Positions 24,276 to 32,760 of a stretch of DNA of 49,969 bases are shown piece by piece. Position 1 is the first letter of the stretch. Every line of letters starts with the position of its first letter. Made by a program: the position numbers and the translations under genes. The notes beneath the pieces are model-generated. The model was not told the origin of the DNA. It saw only the letters and a program-made list of their open reading frames with translations, and made no database searches. The stretch comes from Phenylobacterium sp. (GTDB lineage Bacteria; Pseudomonadota; Alphaproteobacteria; Caulobacterales; Caulobacteraceae). The stretch covers positions 1 to 49,969 of the forward strand of contig NZ_JAEUMN010000126.1 of assembly GCF_016793225.1 (NCBI RefSeq), given 5' to 3'.

Positions 24276-24821
24276 ATGAGCCTGATGGCGAACCCCGGCG
24301 CCCAGCGGCCCACCGACCCGCTGCTCGAGATCTACCTCGAGCGGCGCGCCAATCTCGTCCGGTACTTCGCGGCGCGTTGCGGGTCGACCGAGCTCGCCGA
24401 GGATCTGGCCCAGGAACTCTACGTCAAGATCGCCACCCGTGACCTCAGCGTCACGGCCGAGAACCCCGTGGCCCTCATCTACCGCATCGCGGGCAACGTC
24501 ATGCTCGACCGCGCGCGGGGCGACGCGCGATCCAGCGCCCGCGACGCCGCCTGGCGGCGGGTCGCCCACGTCACGATCGGCGACGAGGACGTGGCCGAAC
24601 TCGCCCCGGCCGACGAAGCCGTGTCGTCCCGCCAACGCCTGCGCCAGTTGGTGGACGCTGCGGCCGAGCTGCCCCCGCAGCAGCGGCGCGCGTTCCGGCT
24701 GCACAAGCTGGAGGGCCGCAGCCACGCCGAGACGGCGCGGGAGATGGGAATCTCCGTCAAATCAGTGGAAAAGCATGTGTCGGCGGCGCTGAAGACGCTG
24801 ACGGCGAGACTCGGCCTATGA
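24276..24821 (+). CDS. ECF sigma factor (FecI-like)
   Basis: A 181-residue extracytoplasmic-function sigma factor. Sigma region 2 (about 20-85) includes AEDLAQELYVKI and YRIAGNVMLDRAR. Region 4 (about 125-180) includes LPPQQRRAFRLHKLEGRSHAETAREMG then SVKSVEKHVSAAL. The pattern fits FecI-type sigmas that direct transcription of TonB-dependent uptake genes. A FecR-like anti-sigma regulator and a TonB receptor with a signalling domain follow, so this is a cell-surface signalling operon. Start at ATG 24276; MANPG at 24285 is an alternative. Confidence 0.92.
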   Translation: MSLMANPGAQRPTDPLLEIYLERRANLVRYFAARCGSTELAEDLAQELYVKIATRDLSVTAENPVALIYRIAGNVMLDRARGDARSSARDAAWRRVAHVTIGDEDVAELAPADEAVSSRQRLRQLVDAAAELPPQQRRAFRLHKLEGRSHAETAREMGISVKSVEKHVSAALKTLTARLGL

Positions 24822-24921
24822 GGCTCTACCTGAAATTGTACCGGACGACCGGGGGGCAAGCGCCCTCGGCGACGTCTAACCGTGCGACGGGCCGTCGCAT
24901 GGGGCCTGTCAGGGGAGAGCG

Positions 24922-25911
24922 ATGAACCTCGGCTGGCGATACGGCGACGAGACGCGGCGCGAGGACGCCGCCGTCTGGGTCGTGCGGCTGGAAGCCGGAG
25001 ACCTTCGGGAAGCGGAGGCTGTGGCCTTCGACGCCTGGCTGTCGGCCAGCCCCCAGAACGCCGCCGCGTTCGACGCCGCCCTCGCCGTTTCGCAGGGCTA
25101 TGGCGCGCAGGGCCACGCGGTCGCGCGGGCGCTCGCCGAACGCCGCGCCACGCCGGCGCCGGTCGGCGTCGGTCGCCGTGCAGCCCTGGGGCTGGGCGCC
25201 GCGGCCGCGGCTGCGGCCGTCGCGGTGGTGCTCGCGCCTGAACTCGCCGGCCCCGAGACCCAGACCTTTGTCACGGCCAAGGGAGAGCGGCGCACGATCG
25301 CCCTCCCGGACGGCTCGACCCTGGACCTGAACGGCGGCACCCGCCTGACGGTCAGTTTCTCGCGCGGCGCGCGGCGCGTCACGCTCGAGGAGGGCCAGGC
25401 GGTCTTCGACGTGGCGCACGCGGCCCGGCGGCCGTTCGTGGTGGCGGCTGGCGACCGCCTCGTCCGCGTGGTCGGCACCCAGTTCGACGTCCGCCGGCTC
25501 GGCGGCCAGGTCTCCGTGACCGTCGCGCGCGGGTCGGTCGAGGTGCGCCCCGGCGACGGCGCCGCGGGCGAGGCGTACCGCCTCCGCCCCGGCCAGAGGT
25601 TCGAGCACGAGGAAGGCGCCGCCGAGGCCCGCGTAGCGGCCGCCGAACCGCGGGACGTCCTCGCCTGGCGCACGGGACGGCTCATCTACCGCGAGCAGCC
25701 CCTGCGCGAGGTCGTTGACGATCTCAACCAGAAGTTCCAGACCCCGATCCGCATCGAGGATCCGGCGCTCGGCGCCATGCCCATCTCGGGCGTGCTCGTC
25801 CTCGACGACCAGGCTGCGGTGATACGTCGCCTCGCCTTGCTCGTTCCCATAAGCGCGGTACGTTCCGGCTCGGCCGTGGTCCTCAAGCGCGATCCTGCGT
25901 CGGACCGTTAA
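24922..25911 (+). CDS. FecR-family anti-sigma/signal transducer
   Basis: A 329-residue inner-membrane regulator. The N-terminal cytoplasmic DUF4880-like domain (about 13-55: AAVWVVRLEAGDL, FDAWLSASPQNAAAFD) binds the sigma factor. One membrane segment follows (about 90-115, alanine/valine-rich), then the periplasmic FecR domain (about 120-225: RRTIALPDGSTLDLN, VVGTQFDVRR, V-A-R-G-S-V-E-V) and a C-terminal domain (about 255-325: YREQPLREVVDDLNQKFQ) that receives the signal from the TonB receptor. AGGGGAGAG precedes the ATG. It is 100 bases after the sigma gene. Confidence 0.92.
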   Translation: MNLGWRYGDETRREDAAVWVVRLEAGDLREAEAVAFDAWLSASPQNAAAFDAALAVSQGYGAQGHAVARALAERRATPAPVGVGRRAALGLGAAAAAAAVAVVLAPELAGPETQTFVTAKGERRTIALPDGSTLDLNGGTRLTVSFSRGARRVTLEEGQAVFDVAHAARRPFVVAAGDRLVRVVGTQFDVRRLGGQVSVTVARGSVEVRPGDGAAGEAYRLRPGQRFEHEEGAAEARVAAAEPRDVLAWRTGRLIYREQPLREVVDDLNQKFQTPIRIEDPALGAMPISGVLVLDDQAAVIRRLALLVPISAVRSGSAVVLKRDPASDR

Positions 25912-25956
25912 GCAGGGCGTGGAGCCATTCGACGACGGAGCCTGCCTCTCCGAGCG

Positions 25957-28410
25957 GTGCTGGGCGGCGTTGTCCTTGCCTGCGTAGCGGGCCGGGCCGA
26001 CGCGGCTGATGCGCGCCTGCGCCTCAACATCCCGCCGCGCTCCTACGCCGACGCGCTGATCGATCTGGCGCTGCAGGCCAACGTCTCCATCCTCGGGACC
26101 GCCACTTGCGGCGCCGGCGGCCGCGTCGAACTCTCGGGCTCCTACACGCTCGACGAGGCGCTGGACCGAATCCTGGCGGGGGCGCCGTGCCGCCATCGCC
26201 GCATCGATTCCCGCACGGTGCGGATCACCGCCGCGCCCCCCCGCATCTCGCTCCCGCCCCCGCCCGAGCCGCCACGCGCCGCGGCGGTGGTGGCCGAGGT
26301 GCTCGTGACCGCCACCAAGCGGCCGGCCGCGCTGGACCGCCTCCCCGCCGGGGTCAGCGCCATTTCACGCGACCAGATCGCCACCACGCGGGCAAACGAC
26401 GTCGGCCAGACGATCGGGCAACTGGCGGGCGTTCTTTCCACGAACCTGGGGCCGGGGCGCGACAAGCTGCTGGTCAGAGGCCTGTCGGACGGCGCGTTCA
26501 CGGGGCGCACCCGGACCACCGTGTCGACCTACCTCGACGACGCGCCGATCAACTACAACGCCCCGGACCCGGACCTCCGCCTGGTCGACGTCGAACGCAT
26601 CGAGGTCGTGCGCGGCCCCCAGGGCGCGCTGTACGGGTCGGGCGCCATCGCGGGCATCTACCGGATCGTGACGGCCAAGCCTGACGTCCGCGACGTCGCG
26701 TTCGGAGCTTCCGCGACGGTGGCGACCACCGAGGGCGGGAGCACCAGCCACGAACTCGACGGGTACATGAACCTGCCCCTGCTGCAGGACCGCGCGGGAC
26801 TTCGTCTCGTCGCCTACCGCGACGTGCAGGGCGGCTATCTCGACGACGTCCGCCTCAGGGTCACCAACGTCGATCAGACGCGGCGCGACGGCGGCCGCCT
26901 CGCGTTCCGGCTGCAGCTCAGCGACGACTGGCGGTTCGACGCCCTGGCCGCCACCCAGAACCTCCGCTCCAACGACACCCAGTACGTCACCGCCGAGATG
27001 ACGGGGGGCCGGCGGCAGCCCCAGGCGATGGCGCGGCCCGGCCGGGCCGCCGCGCCGGACGAGCGGGGGAACCGGATCCGCGAGACGCACAACAACGACT
27101 TCTCCTACGGGGGCGTGCGCCTGCAGGGGGACTTCGGCTGGGGGACCGTCGCGTCGTCGACGAGCTACATCCACCACGTCTTCGCCAGCCAGTACGACGC
27201 GTCGGCCGCGCGCGGGATCTTCGGGGCCGAACTGGCCGACCTCGGCGTCTATGACGAGCGCACCCGATCGACCATGGTCGTGCAGGATCTCGTGGTGCGT
27301 TCCTCGCCGGCGGCCCGCTTCGACTGGCTGGTCGGCCTCTATGCGGCCCGCACGCGCGCCCGCAGCCCGTCCACGCTGGAGTTCCTCTCGCCGGCGTCGG
27401 CGTCCACGGTCTACTGGGAGAGCCGGCGGGACAAGCTGACCGAGTACGCGCTCTACGGCGAAGGCTCGTACGACCTCGGCGGCGGCTGGACCGCCTCGCT
27501 GGGCGGCCGGGTCTTCCAGACGCGGGTCGTCACCACCGCCGACCTCAGGATCAGCCCCCCCTTCGCGCCGCGCTTCTTCGATCAGGCGCGGACCTTCGAC
27601 GGCTTCTCCCCCAAGATCTCGCTGCAGCGTGAGTTCCCGAACGGCGACCTCGTCTACGCCCTGGTCAGCGAGGGCTATCGCCCGGGCGGCTTCAATTCCT
27701 CGGGCTTCTTCCCGATCCGTACGACGCGGACGACCTTCCGGCCCGACCGGCTGCGCAACTTCGAGGTCGGCGCCAAGTTCCGCCGGCTGGACAACCGCCT
27801 CACCGTCCGCGCAGCGGCCTACTACGACGACTGGGCGAACATCCAGACCGACCAGTACCGGCAGTCCGGGCTCGCCTACACGGCCAACGTCGGAGACGCG
27901 CGCATCCTCGGCCTCGAGGGCGAGGCCGCCTACGAGTTCCCATCGGGGCTCACGGTGCAGGCGAACGGCCTTGTCTCGGACTCGCGGGTCAAGAACATCA
28001 ACCCCGACTTCCCGGTGTCGCCCGCCGCGCGGATCGCCGACGACCTGCCCGGCGTGCCGGATCTCTCCGCGGGCGTGCTGGTCACCTACCTGCGGCCGCT
28101 CGGCGACACGCTGTCCCTGCGCCTGGTCGCCGAGGCGAGCTACGTCGGTCGGTCCGGCCTGTCCTTCGATCAGCCGCCGCGCACCGACCACTACCTGCGC
28201 ACCGAGCTGGCCGCCGAGGTCTATGCCCGATACTGGCGGCTCACCGCCTTCGTGACCAATCCCCTGAACGACGATGGCGACACGTTCGCCTACGGCAACC
28301 CTTTCAGCTTCGCCGACAATCCCCAGACGCCCGACATCATCGAAGCCGTCCGCCAGGCGACCCCGCAACGCCCGCGCACCTTCGGCGTGAGACTCGCGGC
28401 CGCGTTCTGA
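25957..28410 (+). CDS. TonB-dependent receptor with N-terminal STN signalling domain
   Basis: An outer-membrane transducer of about 817 residues: signal peptide, STN/secretin-like signalling domain (about 20-90: IPPRSYADALIDLALQANV then LSGSYTLDEALDRIL), TonB-box/plug domain (about 115-230: VLVTATKRPA, LLVRGLSDG, VERIEVVRGPQGALYG) and a 22-strand barrel ending FGVRLAAAF. With the sigma and FecR genes it forms a cell-surface signalling system. The ligand is unknown; a plug of this kind (VLVTATKR) is shared by sphingomonad/Caulobacter receptors for varied substrates. The start is a problem: GTG at 25957 leaves a signal peptide without positive charges, while the in-frame sequence upstream (IRRRSLPLRAV, from an ATT at 25927 or a CTG at 25942) would supply them. 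Confidence 0.93.
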   Translation: MLGGVVLACVAGRADAADARLRLNIPPRSYADALIDLALQANVSILGTATCGAGGRVELSGSYTLDEALDRILAGAPCRHRRIDSRTVRITAAPPRISLPPPPEPPRAAAVVAEVLVTATKRPAALDRLPAGVSAISRDQIATTRANDVGQTIGQLAGVLSTNLGPGRDKLLVRGLSDGAFTGRTRTTVSTYLDDAPINYNAPDPDLRLVDVERIEVVRGPQGALYGSGAIAGIYRIVTAKPDVRDVAFGASATVATTEGGSTSHELDGYMNLPLLQDRAGLRLVAYRDVQGGYLDDVRLRVTNVDQTRRDGGRLAFRLQLSDDWRFDALAATQNLRSNDTQYVTAEMTGGRRQPQAMARPGRAAAPDERGNRIRETHNNDFSYGGVRLQGDFGWGTVASSTSYIHHVFASQYDASAARGIFGAELADLGVYDERTRSTMVVQDLVVRSSPAARFDWLVGLYAARTRARSPSTLEFLSPASASTVYWESRRDKLTEYALYGEGSYDLGGGWTASLGGRVFQTRVVTTADLRISPPFAPRFFDQARTFDGFSPKISLQREFPNGDLVYALVSEGYRPGGFNSSGFFPIRTTRTTFRPDRLRNFEVGAKFRRLDNRLTVRAAAYYDDWANIQTDQYRQSGLAYTANVGDARILGLEGEAAYEFPSGLTVQANGLVSDSRVKNINPDFPVSPAARIADDLPGVPDLSAGVLVTYLRPLGDTLSLRLVAEASYVGRSGLSFDQPPRTDHYLRTELAAEVYARYWRLTAFVTNPLNDDGDTFAYGNPFSFADNPQTPDIIEAVRQATPQRPRTFGVRLAAAF

Positions 28411-28481
28411 AGCGCTGCCGCGGCTGGGGGGCGGGCCCCTGCGGCGGCGTCTTTACCCATGGTGGGATGGGAGCGGGGTAC

Positions 28482-29309
28482 GTGGTAAAACTCACGGCGC
28501 TCGTTTGTGCGCAGAATCAGGACGCATCCCTGGATGCGTGCCTTCGCAAGCTGAGCTTCTGCGACGAGGTGGTGGTGGTCGCCGACCGCTGCACCGACCG
28601 CAGCCAGGAGATCGCGCGCCGCCACGGGGCGGTCGTGATCGACGGCATCTTCCCGCTCGAGAACCAGCGCCGGCAGGCGGGCATCGAGGCCGCCACCTCG
28701 CAGTGGATCCTCGAGATCGAGCCCGACGAGCTCGTGGACGCCGCGGTGGCGTGGGAGATCCGCGCCGCCATCCAGATGCGCCCGGTCGGCGACTGGTACG
28801 AGCTGCCCATCGACAACTACATCGGCGAGACGCGCGTCCGCGGCGGCTGGGCCGGTCCCCTCGCCCCGCGGCGGGAAGCGCGCCTCTACAAGCGCGGCCT
28901 GAAGGCCTGGGGCCCCCGGCGCCTCAACGCGCCCTATGTGCTCGCCGGCGCCTCGGGAGGCGCTCTGAAGGGCGCGATCCGCCGCTCGGTGGGCCGCGAC
29001 GCGGGCGGCGTCATCGCCCGGCTCGATCGTCTGACGGCGCTGGCGGCCGAGGATCTGGCCGAGGCCGGGCGCATCCGCGGCGCAGGCGCCATCGTCGCCT
29101 CGGGCCTCCTCACCTTCCTCGGCGCCTATGTCGCGCGGGGCGGATGGCGGGAAGGTCGCATGGGGGTGTTGGCGGCCACCGCCTCGGCGCTCTTCCCCGT
29201 GCTGTCGCGGCTGCGCGCCGCCGAGGCCGCCTCGGCCCGGCTGGAGGCGGCCTCGTCCGAGCCGACCGGCGTGGCGGCGCTGCGCAAGGTGGTCGGGCTC
29301 GGGCGCTAG
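28482..29309 (+). CDS. Glycosyltransferase family 2-like protein (WaaE-like)
   Basis: A GT-A fold protein of about 275 residues related to the WaaE/KdtX-type group. The start VKLTALVCAQNQDASLDACL, CDEVVVVADRCTDRS and WILEIEPDELV are in the expected order. The usual metal-binding LDADE is EPDE here, so the first acidic residue is changed and activity should be tested. The C-terminal third has a hydrophobic stretch (GAIVASGLLTFLGAYVARGG), a membrane-association segment seen in the family. I chose GTG at 28482 after GGAGCGGGG; an ATG at 28467 is possible. It is followed by a sugar epimerase, starting the polysaccharide region. Confidence 0.85.
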   Translation: MVKLTALVCAQNQDASLDACLRKLSFCDEVVVVADRCTDRSQEIARRHGAVVIDGIFPLENQRRQAGIEAATSQWILEIEPDELVDAAVAWEIRAAIQMRPVGDWYELPIDNYIGETRVRGGWAGPLAPRREARLYKRGLKAWGPRRLNAPYVLAGASGGALKGAIRRSVGRDAGGVIARLDRLTALAAEDLAEAGRIRGAGAIVASGLLTFLGAYVARGGWREGRMGVLAATASALFPVLSRLRAAEAASARLEAASSEPTGVAALRKVVGLGR

Positions 29310-29379
29310 TCAGGCGCCGCGACGCGGTTTACGCACGAGCCTGCGCGCCGTCGCGCGGATTCCTCGAGCGCAGGTTCCC

Positions 29380-30387
29380 TTGGCGATCCTCGTCACCGGC
29401 TCCGCCGGCTTCATCGGCTTTCATCTGGCCCGGCGCCTGCTGGCCGCGGGCCATGCCGTCGTCGGGCTCGACAGCCTGAACGCCTACTACGATCCCCAGC
29501 TCAAGCGCGCCCGGCTCGCGATCCTGGAGGCCTCCGCCGCGTATCGGCACGTGACCATCGACCTGGCCGACCGGGAACGCATGCCGGCGCTGTTCGCCGA
29601 GACCAGGCCCGAGGCCGTGATCAATCTCGCGGCCCAGGCGGGCGTCCGCTACAGCCTCGAGAGCCCCGAAACCTACGTGGACTCCAACGTCGTCGGTTTC
29701 CTGAACGTCCTGGAGGGGTGTCGGGCCCACCCGCCGCGCCACCTGATCTACGCGTCCACCAGCTCGATCTACGGCAATCACGCAAACCTGCCGTTCAGCG
29801 TGCACGACGCCGCCACGCACCCGATCACCCTCTATTCCGCAAGCAAGGCCGCGAACGAGGCCATGGCGCACGCCTACGCCCACCTGTTCGGCATCCCCTG
29901 CACCGGCTTCCGCTTCTTCACCGTCTACGGCCCCTGGGGTCGTCCCGACATGGCGCTCTTCAAGTTCACCGACGCCATCCTGAAGGGCCGGCCGATCGAG
30001 GTGTACGGCCAGGGCGAGATGCAGCGCGACTTCACCTATGTCGACGACATCGTCGATGGCCTCGTAGCCGCTATCGACCGTCCGCCGTCGGCCGATCCGG
30101 CCTGGGACGCCACGAAGCCCGATCCCGCGACCAGCGCCGCGCCCTGGCGGGTTCTGAACCTCGGCGCCAGCCGCCGCGTCGAGCTCATGCGCTACATCGA
30201 AGTCCTGGAGGAGAAGCTCGGCAGGAAGGCCGAGATCCACTTCCTGCCGATGCAGGCGGGCGACGTCGCCGCCACCGAGGCCGACACCGCCGAGACCCGG
30301 CGGGTCCTCGACTATGCGCCGTCCACGTCGATCGAGATCGGGGTCGGGCGGTTCGTGGACTGGTATCGCGAGTACTACGGGGTCTGA
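29380..30387 (+). CDS. UDP-glucuronate 4-epimerase-like protein
   Basis: An extended SDR of 335 residues: GSAGFIGFHLA cofactor loop (7-17), DSLNAYYDPQLKRAR (characteristic of UDP-GlcA 4-epimerases CapI/LspL), NLAAQAGVRYSLE, YASTSSIYG, LYSASKAANE (Tyr-x3-Lys), FFTVYGPWGRPDMALFKF and GEMQRDFTYVDDIV. It interconverts UDP-glucuronate and UDP-galacturonate for an acidic polysaccharide. No ATG/GTG fits; TTG at 29380 (LAILVTGSAG) gives exactly the family N-terminus. 70 bases after the GT2-like gene, probably cotranscribed. Confidence 0.9.
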   Translation: MAILVTGSAGFIGFHLARRLLAAGHAVVGLDSLNAYYDPQLKRARLAILEASAAYRHVTIDLADRERMPALFAETRPEAVINLAAQAGVRYSLESPETYVDSNVVGFLNVLEGCRAHPPRHLIYASTSSIYGNHANLPFSVHDAATHPITLYSASKAANEAMAHAYAHLFGIPCTGFRFFTVYGPWGRPDMALFKFTDAILKGRPIEVYGQGEMQRDFTYVDDIVDGLVAAIDRPPSADPAWDATKPDPATSAAPWRVLNLGASRRVELMRYIEVLEEKLGRKAEIHFLPMQAGDVAATEADTAETRRVLDYAPSTSIEIGVGRFVDWYREYYGV

Positions 30388-30412
30388 GGCGCGGCCGCCG
30401 CGCAGCGCGAGG

Positions 30413-31642
30413 TCAGACCGGCTGGTCCAGGGACTTCGCCGGCTGCGAGAACCACCTCGGCCCCTGCTCCGTCATGTGGAAGCAGTCCTCCAGGCGGACC
30501 CCGAACGCGCCCGGGAGGTAGATGCCCGGCTCGTTGGAGAAACACATGCCGGGCGCCAGCCGCGTGGTCTCACCGCGGACGAGGTTCACCGGCTCGTGCC
30601 CGTCCATGCCGATGCCGTGGCCCGTCCTATGGGAGAGACCGGGCAGCCTGTAGTCCGGGCCATACCCCAGGCTCGCGTAGTAGCCGCGCACGGCGTCGTC
30701 GACGCTGCCGCAGGTCGCCCCCAGCCGGGCGGCCTCGAAGACGATCTCCTGCCCGCGCCGGACCTCGCCCCAGACCTTGCGCTGCTGCGGCGTCGCCTCG
30801 CCGAACACGAACGTCCGCGAGATGTCCGACTGATAGCCCTGGAAGGTGCAGCCGCAGTCCATCAGCACGACCTCCCCGGGTTTCACCGCCTGGGGCTTGC
30901 CCGATCCATGCGGGTAGGCCGCGGCCTCGCCCAGCAGGACCAGCGCGAACTCGGGCCGCCCGCCCAACTTCACCGTCGCTCCGTTCATGATCGCGCCGAT
31001 GTCCTCGGGGCGCATGCCGGCCTCGATCCGCGGGACGGTGTAGCGATAGGCCGCCATCGTGATGTCCGACGCGTGCTGCATGAGCGCGATCTCGGCCGGG
31101 GTCTTCAGCATCCGGCAGGCGCGCACGACACCGGCGCCGCTGACGACGCGGACGCTTGGCAGGTTCCGCTTCAGCCCGTCCACGATGAAGAAGCGGCTGG
31201 TTTCCTCGATCGCGACGTCCTGTGACGCCGCCCCGCGGGCCTTCAGCCACGTCGCGACGATCGCCAGCGGATCCTCATGTTCGTGCCATGTCAGCACGTC
31301 GGCCGGCACGCCGAGGCTCTCGCGGATCGACGGCTCCTCGAAGAAGGGCGTCACCATGACGACCTCGCCGCGGGCCGGTATGAGCGCGCAGGTGAGCCGC
31401 TCGCTGCGGCCCCAGCGCACGCCTGTGAAGTAGACCAGGCTCGAGCCCGGCTCCACGATCAGCGCCGCGAGGCCCTCCCGCCGTAGCAGGCCCTGGACCT
31501 TGGCGATGCGCGCCGCCCGTTCCGGTCCGCCGATCGGCGGCGGCGGCGAGCCAGGCCCCTCAGGGCCCGGGGCCGCACCCCAAGTCAGCGACGGCGCCAG
31601 CGCGGCCAGGCTTCCGAAGCCCAAGAAGCTCCTGCGATCCAT
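30413..31642 (-). CDS. Tat-exported M24 (Xaa-Pro type) peptidase
   Basis: A 409-residue aminopeptidase-P-like protein. The N-terminus MDRRSFLGFGSLAALAPSL is a twin-arginine signal, so it acts in the periplasm. An N-terminal creatinase-like domain (about 45-165) is followed by the pita-bread domain with the metal ligands: Asp in MDCGCTFQGYQSD (two aspartates), His in GHGIGMDGHEP, Glu in FSNEPGIY and Glu in RLEDCF. So the dinuclear centre is complete. It probably trims proline-containing peptides. It sits alone within the polysaccharide region, convergent with the epimerase gene. Confidence 0.9.
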   Translation of the reverse strand: MDRRSFLGFGSLAALAPSLTWGAAPGPEGPGSPPPPIGGPERAARIAKVQGLLRREGLAALIVEPGSSLVYFTGVRWGRSERLTCALIPARGEVVMVTPFFEEPSIRESLGVPADVLTWHEHEDPLAIVATWLKARGAASQDVAIEETSRFFIVDGLKRNLPSVRVVSGAGVVRACRMLKTPAEIALMQHASDITMAAYRYTVPRIEAGMRPEDIGAIMNGATVKLGGRPEFALVLLGEAAAYPHGSGKPQAVKPGEVVLMDCGCTFQGYQSDISRTFVFGEATPQQRKVWGEVRRGQEIVFEAARLGATCGSVDDAVRGYYASLGYGPDYRLPGLSHRTGHGIGMDGHEPVNLVRGETTRLAPGMCFSNEPGIYLPGAFGVRLEDCFHMTEQGPRWFSQPAKSLDQPV

Positions 31643-31893
31643 GGGCGGGGACCGTCGCGCGACTCCGGGCCGGGCTCAAGCTCGACGGTGCGCGCCGAGG
31701 CGCCTGGCGGCACGCTTCCTGCAGGCCCGGGGGCTGCAGGCGGCCGTCGAAGGGATTTCTTCAAGGCTCAGCTTCGGCCGCCATCAGGGACCTGCTATTG
31801 GCGTTAACCCGGAGTTGGGTTGATCCAGCTCAAGGTCTCGCGCGTAGAGATCGGGTAGGTTGGAAGATCATGGCTGGAGTATCGGGGAGCGCA

Positions 31894-32760
31894 ATGCTGG
31901 CGGCTGAGAAGGTGGTGGCGACGACGCCGTACCTGCACGAGATGGATCCCGCCACGGGGTTCGTCCCTGCCGACATCGACCGCAAGAAGGGCCTGGAGCT
32001 GAACGCCGGCTACATGGCCGCCAAGCCGTTCCCCCACATCTGCATCGATGGGTTCCTTCCGCCGGAGGTGCTGCAGCGGTGCCTCGACGAGTTTCCGTCG
32101 AACCTCCGCTCAGAGGCGAACACCTTCGATCGGGACCAGGAACGCTACAAGTCGCAGTTCAACCCGGACGAGATGAACCCGTGGCTGCGGACGTTGTTCT
32201 ACAGCTTCAACTCACGACCATTCATCCAGGTCCTGCAGAACATTACGGGCATCAAGGGTCTGATTCCGGACCCGTACTTCCTCGGCGCCGGGTTCCACGA
32301 GATCCAGACCGGCGGCCACCTGGGGGTGCACGCCGACTTCAACCACCACAAGCCGATGAACCTGGAGCGGCGGATCAACGTCCTGATCTACCTCAACAAG
32401 GACTGGAAGCTGGAATACGGCGGCTCGCTCGAGCTCTGGAACGACGGCATGAGTTCGTGCGCACACAAGCTGGCGCCGGAATTCAACCGTTGCGTCATCT
32501 TCAACACGACGTCCGAGAGCTGGCACGGCAACCCCGAGCCGGTGAACCACCCTCAGGGTCTCAGCCGCCGGTCGATCGCGCTCTACTACTACACCTCCAC
32601 CTGGAGCGCTGCGAAACGCGATCACACGACCCAGTTCAAGGTTCGCCCCGGCACGGAGGACAAGACCGACTGGAAGGTGGCGCGCAGCGAACTGATCGCC
32701 GATCTTCTGCCGCCCCGGCTCTACCGGGCGATCAAGCGGAGTAGAGGCAGGCAGGACTAG
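31894..32760 (+). CDS. 2OG-Fe(II) oxygenase
   Basis: A 288-residue 2-oxoglutarate/Fe(II)-dependent oxygenase of the prolyl-hydroxylase-like superfamily. The facial triad is seen as His and Asp in LGVHADFNHH, and the distal His in SESWHGNPE. The 2OG-binding arginine is in LSRRSIALYYYTS. The start fits PHICIDGFLPPEVLQRCLDEF, the usual N-terminal strand. The substrate could be a sugar chain or protein of the neighbouring glycan system, but this is not shown. I chose ATG 31894 (MLAAEK) after GGGGAG; ATG 31870 is possible. It ends 4 bases inside the convergent dehydrogenase gene. Confidence 0.87.
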   Translation: MLAAEKVVATTPYLHEMDPATGFVPADIDRKKGLELNAGYMAAKPFPHICIDGFLPPEVLQRCLDEFPSNLRSEANTFDRDQERYKSQFNPDEMNPWLRTLFYSFNSRPFIQVLQNITGIKGLIPDPYFLGAGFHEIQTGGHLGVHADFNHHKPMNLERRINVLIYLNKDWKLEYGGSLELWNDGMSSCAHKLAPEFNRCVIFNTTSESWHGNPEPVNHPQGLSRRSIALYYYTSTWSAAKRDHTTQFKVRPGTEDKTDWKVARSELIADLLPPRLYRAIKRSRGRQD

